DNA of 64,000 nt, from NCBI GenBank assembly GCA_032622095.1, contig CP136066.1, forward strand, positions 197,458,816 to 197,522,815, in the 5' to 3' direction. Origin of the DNA: Siphonodentalium dalli. Its lineage: Eukaryota > Mollusca > Scaphopoda > Gadilida > Siphonodentaliidae. Shown here piece by piece: positions 20,813-32,199 of this stretch. The notes under the pieces were generated by a model that was given only the letters and a program-made list of their open reading frames with translations, was not told the origin of the DNA and did no database searches. Positions within the stretch are counted from its first letter, which is position 1. Each line of letters begins with the position of its first letter. Position numbers and translations under genes: made by a program.

Positions 20813-22743
20813 CTACGATCTTGGCATCCACACTGTATCCTGTTGACATTTTTATTTATCATAATGGACCAGAATAGCCAAAGATTATGGTCCATCTCAG
20901 TTCTGTCTCAAAGTTCTGCCCATTTCCTTTCAATAAATATGGCCAAAATCACAAAAGAGGTTCTCGGCAAAATTACATACTTTAAAATGAATTTGTCATG
21001 CCCCATACGGAACTGGGACAACTGGGAATAGAACATGTAGTTGTCAGTTAATTAACTGACACGTATAATAACCAAGTGAGTCACAATTTGCTACCTTTTC
21101 GGATAATGCAGAGAATGTTCGGAATATATGTAAAAAAAATTAGCATTTTACAAATCTGGTTGCCATTTTGGAAGCCATCTTGAGCAATTTCGTCTATAAA
21201 CACCGTAGTGTGACACATTTAAGATAGACCGAAACAATAAACATTTTTCAATCCAAAGATAGTTATATTTTACCTGAAAAAATGGTCCAACCCTTAAAAC
21301 TGAATTTTTTGCCAATATTTATGTCAAGTTGTTTAGAGAAAAGTCCCATATTTTTGACGATGTCACTGGTGAAAATAGTAACAATTAACCATGGTGCATC
21401 AGACATGTTAGTATTCAATGTATAGAATGCAGAATAGCCAATTGTATACATCAACACAACTTGCAAGCTATTCCAGGACACGCTGGTGTAATATTTACCA
21501 TATTTTGGCGGCCATATTGGCAGCCATTTTGAGCCAAAGTAAGAATTTTGGTTTCAGTGATTTGGAATACGCATTGGTAATGATATGCCTCACTCACATT
21601 ACAAAGTTCTGTTCATTTCTTGTTGAAATATGACTAGAATCCCGATTGTGATTTTTTTGTGAAATTTTATACCGCATTCTGTACAATCGAATTTTTGAGG
21701 GATCGGAAGGGGTTAGGACCCCAATAATTGCATATTTAATTGCTCCAATGATCAGTTACTATACAAAACACAAAATAAAGTTGCATTACTCAACCAGTTC
21801 CAAACAGCATGAATTGATCTAGAAGATATTTGTGAAAAAATGTCATATTTTCAACTTCCGGCGGCCATTTTGGCGGCCATCTTGGATGGTGAGTTTCAAT
21901 TTTTGCCCAAAAAAGTGTCATTATGTCTTAGCTTCACGAAAATATATACATTTGTATACATTTTACTAGATTTTCCCGCTATAATTTTCATAAAACTGGC
22001 TCACTTATAGTTCTAGAAAATGGATCGGGTTGTGGGGGGGGGGGGGGGTAACAAGTCTCGTTCTTATCAAAAAACGACATGAATATATATTTCTTAAGTT
22101 GATCGTATCGATTTAGGGATGTATTGGTTGTAATAGTGCAACGTTCCAGGGATGTACGCACATACACACACGTTGGACGAATGCAATCATGTAAATAAAA
22201 GTGATTTTTTACGTTTTGAGGGGTGACCCGATGACCCCCTTCTTATCTTAAAACCCCAGGAAAAGTTGCTTCTTAAGTTGTGTTTTTATAATTAGTATAT
22301 ATCAAAGTAATTTGAGACCAAAAATTATGGATGTACGCGAAAGTGTAAAAAAAAGTGAAAAATCACGTTTTGGGGTTCAGCATGGGACCCCCTTTCTTAT
22401 CTGAAACCCCCAGGAAAATCCCTTTCTTAAGTTGTGTTTTCTTAATCAGTACACTTTAGAGTATCATCAAACCAAAATTCATCGATGTACGCGGAAGTGT
22501 AAATAGAAGTAATTTTTGGCACTTTTTGGGGTTCAGCGGCCCCTAAACCCCAGGAAAGCGCAACTTAAGAAATCAGTTTTTCAGAATGTTCCATTATTGG
22601 TACCAACTTTAGGGGGTCAAACCTTTTGTACGCAAACGTGTAAATAGAACATATCCGGGCTCCCTAACTAATAGGTATGATATATATAAACCTTGTATTA
22701 AGGTATATACTTATGGTATTGTTGTCGCACCAGGGGACCTGTG
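20813..22743 (-). repeat. Right main arm of the foldback element (uninterrupted)
   Basis: Inverted copy of the left arm, with scattered substitutions. It is continuous from the core to the outer tip, and so provides the empty-site reference for the MITE in the left arm (join near 22664-22690). Confidence 0.85.
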
Positions 22744-22899
22744 CTAAACATTGGTGCGTTATATATTGACTGTCAAAATGTGTTTTCGCGCCAGGACATC
22801 AGACAATGACACGTGACAGGTGTATTATAACAGTAGCAGGATATGTTTGAATGTTATCGGTTACCTCAACTTACGTGAAACCTATCACATCACGCGATT

Positions 22900-23405
22900 T
22901 TCCACCACGGGAGAAAAGTTAATTCCCGGGAGATAAGTTATCTCCCTGGGAGAAAAGTTAATTCCCGGGAGAAAAGTTTTCTCCCTGGGAGATAAGTTAT
23001 CTCACTGGGAGAAAAGTTAATTCCCGGGAGAAAAGTTTTCTCCCTGTGAGAAAAGTTAATTCCCGGGAGAAAAGTTTTCTCCCTGGGAGATAAGTTATCT
23101 CCCTGGGAGAAAAGTTAATTACCGGGAGAAAAGTTATCTCCCTGGGAGATAAGTTATCTCCCTGGGAGATAAGTTATCTCCCTGGGAGATAAGTTAATTC
23201 CCGCGAGAAAAGTTTTCTCCCATGGAGATAAGTTAATTCCCGGGAGAAAAGTTATCTCCCTGGGAGATAAGTTAATTCCAGCGAGAAAAGTTTTCTCCCA
23301 GGGAGTCTCCCAGGGAGTCTCCCAGGGAGATAAGTTAATTCCCGGGAGAAAACTTTTCTCCCTGGGAGATAAGTTATTTCCATGGAGAAAAGTTATCTCC
23401 CAGGT
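22900..23405. repeat. Array of ~20-bp units that are themselves palindromes
   Basis: About 25 units of the type GGGAGATAAGTTATCTCCCT, with variants GGGAGAAAAGTTTTCTCCC and GGGAGAAAAGTTAATTCCC. Each unit is nearly self-complementary and the array is therefore also nearly its own complement. A 14-bp subvariant (GGGAGTCTCCCA) occurs at about 23297-23325. The 145-codon open frame on the minus strand here is only repeat translation. Confidence 0.9.
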
Positions 23406-23435
23406 GGAAAGTAAAAAAAGAAAGTAAAAAGATAA

Positions 23436-23552
23436 TATTTTAATGAATATATATAAAAAATTAAATAAAAAAGGAAATATTTTAATGAATATATATAAAA
23501 AATTAAATAAAAAAGGAAATATTTTAATGAATATATATAAAAAATTAAATGG
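23436..23552. repeat. Three 42-bp direct repeats, AT-rich
   Basis: The sequence 'aatattttaatgaatatata' plus 22 further bases recurs three times in tandem with almost no change, directly after the palindrome array. Non-coding. Confidence 0.85.
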
Positions 23553-23639
23553 CCCTAATAGGCTTCCGTATAATAGGAATATATAATTCATCAGGGTATG
23601 AGTACATGTACATTTGAGAGTTCAATGTGGACTTTCCCA

Positions 23640-24490
23640 AACAGTATGAATACTTGGTTAAGGATTGCGCGGTCATGTGAATTCAAAATTTCGTCCATGA
23701 TTATAATGTTCGCTTTTCCGCGGAATTTTTCTGGATAAATTTCTCCCTTATATTTTAAAATTCTTTGCATTCGAGTAAATAGTGAAACTCATCAGCAATC
23801 ATGCTAGTGTTACATAAGGGGCATTAACTGTCTTTGTGACTTGTCTCATTCCATCTCCCTGTCTCGATTAAAAGGTTGTGGTTATCTGTTCGGAGCCTAC
23901 ATAATTCAATTCGATTTTTACTTTCTAAGATTTCCAGATATTTTTCAAAAATTATATCGTGTTTAAATATGCGATAAATCTTGCCTCTACTTGATTTGTC
24001 TCTTTCGGACTCCCACTTTGTCTTGAAATCCCTGAGAAGACTACATTTAACACAATCGATAAATTGGCTCATACCTAATATTTTTTCAAATGGTCATTAA
24101 TTGTGATTGCCCACAGTCAAATAAAATTTCTTTAATGTGTCTTATCCATTTAAAACGACATGCATCTGCTTCACTCAGAAGTCTTAGTGACAAATCGTAT
24201 AGCATTTTTCCATAACGTTCGTCAGTCCTATTTTTAATTTTTGTTCAATATTTCAGTATTCTCAGTTTTATTGTGATTTCTAATGGATATCTTCCAGATT
24301 CACCATATATCAGAAAATTGGGGGTTGATGGTTTCAAATTCATGACATGCTTGAGAAATTTGCGGTGGACATTTTCGAGCACCTGGTTGTCACCATAACC
24401 CATCAACAGTCTACTTCGCAGCAGAGTGTGGTCCCAACTCGAGATTGCATGCTTTTCTATGACTTTTGTGAGCGGATATCGCAACCAAAA
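23640..24490 (-). pseudogene. Degenerate LINE 3' fragment, minus strand
   Basis: The segment 24245-24484 (minus) reads 'KHVMNLKPSTPNFLIYGESGRYPLEITIKLRILKY', closely resembling the matching region of the two LINEs in this window ('IIMGMKESTPNYMVYGELGRHPLIIEIKCRILTYW'). The segment 23824-24072 reads 'RIELCRLRTDNHNLLIETGRWN', matching 'CIVKIRTSNHRLPIESGRWK'. The intervening 170 bp is in other frames, and the zinc-knuckle end is barely traceable (23640-23820). RT palm motifs are absent. An old relative of the same LINE family. Confidence 0.8.
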
Positions 24491-24921
24491 TTGAATTAAT
24501 TAACCGGGAGTAATTTCATTATTGTAAGCGACGCAAAGTAAAATCGTATTAACTGTCACTTAAAGCCGCATGTCGGTTTGCGCTCCAAAATACACCTACT
24601 TTTATTCGGTTTTGAATTTTTCCCGGTATCGAAATTGATCGAAATAATTTAACTACCTTTCTACGGGCAGTAAGTGTGGCAGAAAGACACATTGAATTAA
24701 TATAAATACAACTTATAACACGGTATATGCATGAGTCCCAAATACAAACAACAGCCATGTACACGGTGTGGATAAGAAAAGAGCGTTCCGTGTTAGTTTA
24801 TTCCTGATATGGTTGAAATAAAGAGCGTTTATTTCACTTCGGTGCGAAAAATTTATAATAGCTGGACAATGGTGGCAACTAAGGCAAGTATTTTCAGAGC
24901 AAATGAAGCCGGTATGGTATA
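24491..24921. other. No recognisable feature
   Basis: Between the LINE fragment and the piggyBac-type MITE. Two short minus-strand frames have no recognisable domain. No repeat noticed. Confidence 0.4.
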
Positions 24922-25308
24922 TTAACCCTTTACCCAACAAACCGGCCAAAAACGGCCAAATAAAGCTACAACAGCCTAAATTATCATGGGTCTGTCTCAA
25001 TAAAACCATACAAATATGGATATCATTGGAACCGGCTCATTGACCACATTGTGATGGTTACAGTTATGCCCTGTGCCAATGCATTCTCTTATGTATGCGA
25101 GTCGGCCATAGGTCGCCTCGCGTATATAAGAGAATGCATTGGCCTAAAAAACACTTTTTACCATTTTTTCTTACATTCTTTAACAATTTTATAATTTGTA
25201 ATGTGTTAAGCCAATGCATTCTCTTATATATGCGAGGCGACCTATGGTCGACTCGCATATATAAGAGAATGCATTGGCACAGGGCCGTTCTGTTGGGTAA
25301 AGGGTTAA
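24922..25308. mobile_element. piggyBac-type MITE with two internal hairpins
   Basis: The element 24926-25304 has perfect 14-bp terminal repeats CCCTTTACCCAACA / TGTTGGGTAAAGGG and is flanked by TTAA at 24922-24925 and 25305-25308. A TTAA target with CCC-starting ends is diagnostic of piggyBac superfamily elements. Inside are two copies, in inverted orientation, of a segment that is itself a palindrome: 'ccaatgcattctcttata'..'tataagagaatgcattgg' (about 25076-25143 and 25213-25278). Transcripts could fold into a double stem. Non-coding. Confidence 0.9.
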
Positions 25309-25544
25309 TATATCGTGCATTGATCAACCCATCTTATACCTCCTACCAAATTACATAGTCAAAATTTAGCTCGAATGAACAAAAAAACCTTCAATAATAT
25401 TTTCTCCCAAGATGTTACAATTACGTCACAATCCAAATAAGGAATTTACGATGCTATTTAGTGGTATCTCGTAAGTTGTATGATGCGCGAGCATGTTCTT
25501 AATAACATACACACAAAAATCAGGAATATATTTTAAAACTCTCT

Positions 25545-27010
25545 AACTTGGACATGCTGCTGAAGAAACTCGAGTTCATGCCAAAATGTTGGAACGAGCT
25601 AATTCTACAAATGCGCATGTCAATGTTGATTATGTTAAGAAGAAAACACATGTGCGTTCTAGTAAATGTGCTGCTGGTTATTCACAAACTCCACAGGACA
25701 TGATACAGAAATGTCGGTTTTGTTCAAAATCACATAAACGTGGTGACTGTTTGCATGGGGGAAAACATGTAGAGACTGTGGAAGAAGAAATCATTATTCA
25801 AATTATCTGGCATGTACGAAGTAAAACTGTTCACGACGTTGAAACATAATTCTTCATCGGTACTGTTGACTGTAAAGTGCAAAATGATCCAGAAATGACT
25901 CTTCTGAAATTAACAATAGCAATTTTGTATATTCAGTGCAACGATCTGAAAGGATGGTAAACATTCGATCGAATACCAGTGATGTTCAATATAAACTCGA
26001 TACAGGGGCTCAATATAATGTTATGTCAATGTCTACATTCAAGAATATGTCTCACTCCAAGCTACATCTGTGCAAAGTGAAATTAACTGCATATAACGGA
26101 GGTGACATTCCTGTTGTTGGTAAAGCACTACAGTTCCAGCGTTGTTTAACGTTGCCAAAACAGACTCTCCACCTTTGGTTGGACTGGAAACATGTGAGAA
26201 GTTAGGATTCATAAAGAGAGTTCAGATGATTAAAACCGCAACAATAACATCCCAGATTTTGTCAATGACTATGATGATGTTTTTGGTGAAATAGGTTGTT
26301 TGGACAAAATTCATCGAATTGAACTGAAACAACATGTTACACATGTACTTCAGGCTGCCATGATAATTCCACAATCTCTAAACAAACCTCTCAAAGAATA
26401 GTTGAACAGGATGGAACAAATGGAGATCACCGAAAAAGTGACTGAACCAAGTGACAGGGTGATTGATTCATTGATTGGGGTTTTATGTCGCTTTAGCCAC
26501 TAAGGCCATATCACGACATTGCCAGTTTTAATGGTGGGGGAAATCCGCACACTTACGGCTAATCTAACAGTGATTTCAATGGCTGATAAACTCGTCGACC
26601 ATGTGCGCAAACCACCGGCCATCGGCAAGTAACTGGCAACTTTCCCAGATAACGATTTCGAGTTACAAAGTCCACGATGGAAACATGTGGATTTGAACCC
26701 TAATCGCCAGCGATGGAAGGCGAAACGGCTTGGAGTTGTACCCCTAACCGATTGAGCCACCGAGGCCCACCAAGTGACAGGGTGAGCTTTCTCGTTGTGC
26801 TACAGAAATCTACAGGAAAAATTCGTGTTTGTCTCGACACAAAGGACTTAAATAAAGCTATCAAGAGTCATCATTACCAACTGCCGACCACCACTGAAGA
26901 AATCGTCGCAAAGATGTCAGGTGCGAAGATATTCAGTAAATTTGGCACATCTTTTGGATACTGGAATTTGAAAGTTGATGAGGAATCGTCAAAATTATTA
27001 ACATGTATTC
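25545..27010 (+). pseudogene. Ty3/gypsy retrotransposon remnant (Gag zinc knuckles, protease, RT start)
   Basis: In order: end of Gag with a CRFCSKSHKRGDC zinc knuckle (25586-25849) and, after a frameshift near 25765, a second knuckle CRDCGRRNHYSNYLAC; an aspartic protease with LDTGAQYNVMS (25936-26205); a pre-RT linker, 'DVFGEIGCLDKIHRIEL', with an in-frame TAG near 26400; and the RT start 'PSDRVSFLVVLQKSTGKIRV..LDTKDLNKAIKSHHYQLP' then 'SGAKIFSKFGTSFGYWNLKVDEESSKLLT' (26770-27000). The RT motif YxDD, RNase H and integrase are missing: coding ends in a minisatellite. I saw no LTRs. A SINE interrupts the RT at 26463-26768. The element is inactive. Confidence 0.85.
26446..26785 (-). mobile_element. 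tRNA-derived SINE with a 17-bp target duplication
   Basis: The SINE is 26463-26768 on the minus strand. Its head has A-box-like TGGCTCAATCGGTTAGG (about 26745-26761) and B-box GGTTCAAATCC (26690-26700), the two internal promoters of RNA polymerase III. Its tail is rich in AATC/AATG repeats. It is flanked by accaagtgacagggtga at 26446-26462 and 26769-26785, 17 of 17 identical. Removing the SINE restores the Ty3/gypsy reading across EPSDRV, so the insertion is later than that element. Internal 'ttatgtcgctttagcc' resembles a domain common in mollusc and other animal SINEs (from memory). Confidence 0.85.
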
Positions 27011-28268
27011 TCTATCGGAACAATCATTCTTCAGAACCTTATATAAATCATGTATTCTCTATCGGAACAATCATTCTTCAGAACCATGTATAAATCATGT
27101 ATTCTCTATCGGAACAATCATTCTTCAGAACCATGTATAAATCATGTATTCTCTATCGGAACAATCATTCTTCAGAACCATGTATAAATCATGTATTCTC
27201 TATCGGAACAATCATTCTTCAGAACCATGTATAAATCATGTATTCTCTATCGGAACAATCATTCTTCAGAACCATGTATAAATCATGTATTCTCTATCGT
27301 AACAATCATTCCCCAGAACCATGTATAAATCATGTATTCTCTATCGGAACAATCATTCTTCAGAACCATGTATAAATCAGAACCATGTATAAATCAGAAC
27401 CATGTATAAATCATGAATCATGTATAAATCAGAACCATGTATAAATCAGAATCATGTATAAGTCAGAATCATGTATAAATCAGAACCATGTATAAATCAG
27501 AATCATGTATAAATCAGAACCATGTATAAATCAGAACCATGTATAAATCAGAAACATGTATAAATCAGAACAATGTATAAATCAGAATCATGTATAAATC
27601 AGAACCATGTATAAATCAGAACCATGTATAAATCAGAACCATGTATAAATCATGAATCATGTATAAATCAGAACCATGTATAAATCAGAATCATGTATAA
27701 ATCAGAATCATGTATAAATCAGAACCATGTATAAATCATGTATAAATCAGAACCATGTATAAATCAGAACCATGTATAAATCAGAAACATGTATAAATCA
27801 GAAACATGTATAAATCAGAACCATGTATAAATCAGAACCATGTATAAATCAGAACCATGTATAAATCAGTCAGAACCATGTATAAATCAGAACCATGTAT
27901 AAATCAGAACCATGTATAAATCAGAACCATGTATAAATCAGAAACATGTATAAATCATGTATAAATCAGAACCATGTATAAATCAGAACCATGTATAAAT
28001 CAGAACCTTGTATAAATCAGAACCATGTATAAATCAGAACCATGTATAAATCAGAACTTCAGAATCATGTATAAATCAGAACCATGTATAAATCAGAACC
28101 ATGTATAAATCAGAACCATGTATAAATCATGTATAAATCAGAACCATGTATAAATCATGTATAAATCAGAACCATGTATAAGTCATGTATAAATCAGAAC
28201 CATGTATAAATCATGTATAAATCAGAACCATGTATAAATCATGTATAAATCAGAACCATGTATACATC
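27003..28268. repeat. Minisatellite: 47-bp units, then a 17-bp sub-unit expansion
   Basis: From 27003 to about 27365 there are nearly eight copies of a 47-bp unit ('tcatgtattctctatcgg' + 'aacaatcattcttcagaa' + 'ccatgtataaa'). From there to 28268 only the last 17 bp of the unit, TCAGAACCATGTATAAA, is repeated, about 50 times with single-base variants. Both periods share the same 17 bp, so the short array is an amplification of part of the long one. The first unit overlaps the end of the RT reading frame. Confidence 0.9.
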
Positions 28269-29237
28269 ATGTATGAAGTGCCAAGAAATACACGCTTTCT
28301 TGACAGACCCATTATATTATCTGCAGTACCAAAATATCAAGACAGGTACTCTGAAGTATTTAGGTACTATGCATAGTATCTAGCAATTTGGTACTCCAGA
28401 GAACAAAACAACCCAGATACCAAGCACTCGAACTTACGAAACATGGCCGACGACAAATTTAACAATTTGGCATGTTAGATTCCAAAATGATGCTGCGTCG
28501 TTTAAACATCGAATTAAGTACAAAACCACGTGGACTCCCTTGCATAACGCTAAATGAAATAATCCGAATTATACATGTATTACTTTTATTAGTATAGAAC
28601 CTTGATCGTGATTTTGTACTTAATTCAAGGTTTAATATATCGATTTCAGGATTTCGATGAACTGTTCCCTGCATGTGGAGTAAACTTGGTCTGAATGTCT
28701 AAAATAATTTCTTAATTTGTGTGCAATAATATTAAAGTAAACATTATAAATCAAACATCTTAAATGTCTGGAGTGTAATTCATCATAATCATACCACGAT
28801 ATAAGGTCCAAGTGAATCTTATTTGATGGGCAAACACATCATTGAAGTTATTTTTATAAGATTAAAAAAGGCACATATATATCCTAGCTTATTCGTGTGG
28901 TTTAGCTGTGGTTACGCGATCGTATGGTCATATTACGATACTATTCGTATATTATTGAGGAAAATGTCGTAATTTGGGAACTTGTAATTCTTAATTATAA
29001 CCCACAACGAATGCCATCCGTGCTTTTAAGCTACATACTCAGTCTTCATATTTTTGTTTATTCAAAAATCCACTGTTTCTATTTGAACTTGAGTCAGTAT
29101 AATTCATGTCCCTGATTTAAGCTTCGTCTCATCATGATGGAGTTTGGAACCATAGTTTTTTGAAGAGAAAATAACAAATCAACTAAAAAAAAATTAAACA
29201 AAATAAAAATACTATTGTTTAATCGAATTCTTGGTTT
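28269..29237. other. No gene; contains one short inverted repeat
   Basis: AT-rich intergenic sequence. 'gaattaagtacaaaaccacg' (about 28510-28529) is complementary to 'cgtgattttgtacttaattc' (about 28607-28626), with one mismatch, giving a ~20-bp stem with a ~77-nt loop. Otherwise nothing recognised. The stretch next to 29238 would be the 3' untranslated region of the minus-strand SGNH-like gene; ATTAAA, a variant polyadenylation signal, is complementary to about 29217-29222. Confidence 0.5.
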
Positions 29238-29785
29238 TCAGCACATTGTGTTTTTTATATATTGCAAAACTATGTCTAGTTTCATCAAGTTCAGTCCAAT
29301 ACCATAATGATACCCATCAAAACTAACAACAGAATCCGTGAAATTATATATGTCCAGATACTGCCATGTGTTATTTTCTAAGTACTTCTTGATGCCACCA
29401 TTGAACAAGACGCCCGCCGATCCTAACTGCGGATACTTTTCCGCTGATTTAAGGAGACCACGAATATGTTGAGATAACCAAACAACTTTCGGCCAAACAG
29501 CTTCCTTCATGAATCGCAGAGGGGGCGCTATGTACCGTTCTATGGTGTCTTTACTCTTCAAAAAGTCATGGTGACCCATATTAAAGATTACAAACGTGTC
29601 CGGTTTGTTGACGACATGTTTCGTTTGTTGGTGAATCGACTTCACAACCCCTGCATTGTATCGTCCTGTCGATGTAATCGTAGCAGTCACGGTGCCATTA
29701 CAGAAACTCGATTGGCGATTGATAAGATGGCGGCATTCTTTTTCTGTGAAGGCATACATCCCAGAGCACTGCTTATTTTGTTCTG
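29238..29785 (-). CDS. Last exon of an SGNH/PC-esterase-like protein gene
   Basis: A minus-strand frame with a stop at 29238-29240. Near 29785 lies a strong splice acceptor on this strand, a pyrimidine tract 'tttcgttttctttttcag' followed by AACAAAATAAGC, so the real exon probably starts there. The frame open further upstream to 29879 is probably intron. The protein has NKQCSGMYAFTEKEC near the start; 'DTFVIFNMGHHDFL' resembling the conserved block with an oxyanion-hole residue; 'PKVVWLSQHIRG'; 'YLDIYNFTDSVVSFDGYHYG', where D-G-Y-H is the Asp-His pair of SGNH hydrolases; and 'NLMKLDIVLQYI'. The Ser block would be in an upstream exon that I could not locate. This is the best candidate for a host gene. 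Substrate unknown. Confidence 0.55.
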
Positions 29786-29879
29786 AAAAAGAAAACGAAA
29801 ACAATTTGTTTTGTAGATTTGAATCAGAATTCCATTGCAAATACTCATTTCTGAAAAATACCATAAAACATTTGTCCAT

Positions 29880-32199
29880 TTTTATCAGAAGGACCGATGC
29901 TATGCTGAAACCTTCGCAACGTGTTTAGCAAAAAAAAAACAACCGTAAAATTATACCTCCCGATCCATAGAAATGCAACTAAAACTTTTATTCAAAACGC
30001 ATTTTTATAAATAAATATAGTATATGTTCATCAATAACTACACAGTTTATAACAGCCATGCGCATTGCCGCTTTCCGTGCGTAGATTGCCCATTCGTTAC
30101 GGAATGGCGTCATACGATATTTTTCTACACGACCAGAGGGAAATCGGTTTACTAGTATAGATCATTTTTATATTATCCAATGACTTCTAGTTAACAGAGG
30201 GGCACAACTGTGTGGAAATATGCTAAAGCGCGGAATCAGCAACGGATCGACGTGTCGAACAGCATATTGGCTACTTCACAACTTCCGAAAAATTCCTATG
30301 TGATAATGAACTTTTAAAGCATTTAATTATAAACTTGTTTCATTTAAGACCAATTTCCTTGATTAGCTTTATGAAAAACAGTTCAGACGTCATGATATGT
30401 TTCACGTCGTCATTTGGCTTTTGCTGGCCAGAATCCAGACAAGACTGCACTTGTCGTACACTGTTAGAAAAAAGACCGTCGCTTTAACGGTCTGAGACCG
30501 CGCAAAATCGCTGCCAATCTTCGGTCGTTAAACATACGGTCAGGCCGTAGCATGTTCCACGGTATAAACCGTTTAAGTAACTGGCAGACTGTAACCAGTA
30601 ACTGTCAGACCGTTTAATTAATATCAAGACCGTAACTAATAAAGGTCAGACCAATGGTATTTTTCACGAGTCAACACTAATGTTTTGTTCTTAATTTGCT
30701 AATTTACCGTAGCATTAGCCAAGTTCCCATGGTGACAATATGATTTCCCGGTAGGCATTACGATTCACGTTTTTGAATGGTCGAAACTGTTATTATCGTA
30801 ACTGAAAAAAACATCTTAACAGTTCTTCTAATAAGATCATAGTTTTGATGAAACATAAATCCTCATTGCATAAAGTGATAGACAATACTTATGAAACTTT
30901 GCAGTTTGCAGAGGATCAAACTTATCTGCCTCGTGGAACAAGGATGTGTTCACCTTTCACTGACTACTGTATAAATGTGGCTGTAAATAACAAGTTATTT
31001 CCCCAGTGACCTCATTTGAACAAACCTGAACCCTTCATACCAAATATGAAACCATTCGGCCCATTGGCTCTTAATAAGATGTCGTTTAAAGAATTACTAT
31101 GAAGGAAACGAGTTATGGCCCTGGCTTCGCAACTATTTGACCTAGTTACCTTATTTGAACAAATCTGAATGTGAATCACATAGGGAACATATCCACACCA
31201 ATTTCGGTCCTATGGATCTAGAGAAGAAGATGTGTATTACATATCTTCCATATAACTAGGATGTCAATACATTTTTAATATTTATTGCCAAAAACTGCCA
31301 CATTAGTGTTCCTTTACAAAGCATAGTGCTAATTTCAGTTACAAATCAAGGAACCAGTCTATTGACTCGAGGATCTCTAGAAACTTCCTTTACCGGCGAA
31401 CTCCTGAAACTTGGTTTATACTTCACCTGGATTCGGAAATGTGTTATAATTGTGTTTATTTCAACTTATTTGGTTCATAAATAATCCTCAAATAAAGTTG
31501 TGTTTTGTGTGAAAGAATATAGAAAGACAACTTTCACCAAAAAGTATCTTGTTCATTCATGGATTTAAATTTTTAATTGACTTTTCGCCGCTGAAATTTG
31601 GAAATTGGTGAAAGTGAACTAGGTCATAGGATATTTCAAGGAATTCATTCACTTTAAATGGGAAATAACAAAATGCTGTGAATAGTCATTGATTCACATG
31701 AATACATTATAGTTTGTCAACAAATCTACAAGAACTTAAAGGTATTTATGCTGTTTTTTTGTTTTTTTTTGGTGCTAAAATCGGCATATTTTAAATATCA
31801 TTTATGATATAAATCAGCTGATCAATTGAACCAGTGCGAAGCTGATTTTTATCATAATAATTGAATTTACAGTCTATAACACTCTTAGGGGTCAAGTTTT
31901 TATTAGAATGTAGGGCCGTGGAGTACCTTTTCAACATTTTATTGCCAGTATTATTCAAGTAATTTAAATTGAATTAGCAAGACATTTTAAATTTCAGTAT
32001 ACTGTTATTAAATGCATATACATGTACTGGTAGAAGGAACATTTTGATGCAATGTCTACGGATAGCAAATTACGATTCAAGGATGTTTGTCTGTGATCCA
32101 CGATTGTTTAATCATAATCAGAGTCAGATTCGATCATTCCCAAGCGTCGATACTTCTTTCTTGAATAATTTTCATATTGACTCTGAGAAATTACTTGAA
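29880..32199. other. Mostly featureless; two weak repeat-like stretches
   Basis: 30466-30660 repeats the word 'gaccgt' or its complement about nine times around 'ctgttagaaaaaagaccgtc', perhaps an old miniature element. 31005-31110 and 31140-31215 are degenerate direct repeats ('cctcatttgaacaaacctgaa' / 'ccttatttgaacaaatctgaa'). Upstream exons of the SGNH-like gene might lie here, but I could not identify any. No long open frames. Confidence 0.4.

Larger units (their letters stand above)
12764..22743. mobile_element. ~10-kb foldback (palindromic) element
   Basis: The tips are CACAGGTCCCCTGGTG (12764-12779) and its complement (22728-22743). The left arm is 12764-12835 plus 15540-17410 and the right arm 20813-22743; the gap in the left arm is a later MITE insertion. 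Arms read 'aaccccaggaaa..' blocks in opposite orientations, with high identity. Between them is a 3.4-kb core of ~42-bp degenerate repeats. The whole is non-coding apart from a nested LINE. Long inverted arms around tandem repeats fit the class called foldback elements; superfamily unknown. I found no target duplication at the tips, so the exact ends could be a few bases off. Confidence 0.75.

Noticed and set aside
23154-23591. 145-codon minus-strand frame with SPREITFLPGINL repeats
   Set aside because: Translation of the palindromic 20-bp array and the 42-bp repeats.
25545-28268. LTRs of the Ty3/gypsy element
   Set aside because: I compared the flanks by eye and saw no direct long repeat; the 3' side is a minisatellite.
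29568-29928. Two plus-strand open frames
   Set aside because: Antisense to the SGNH-like exon and without recognisable domains.
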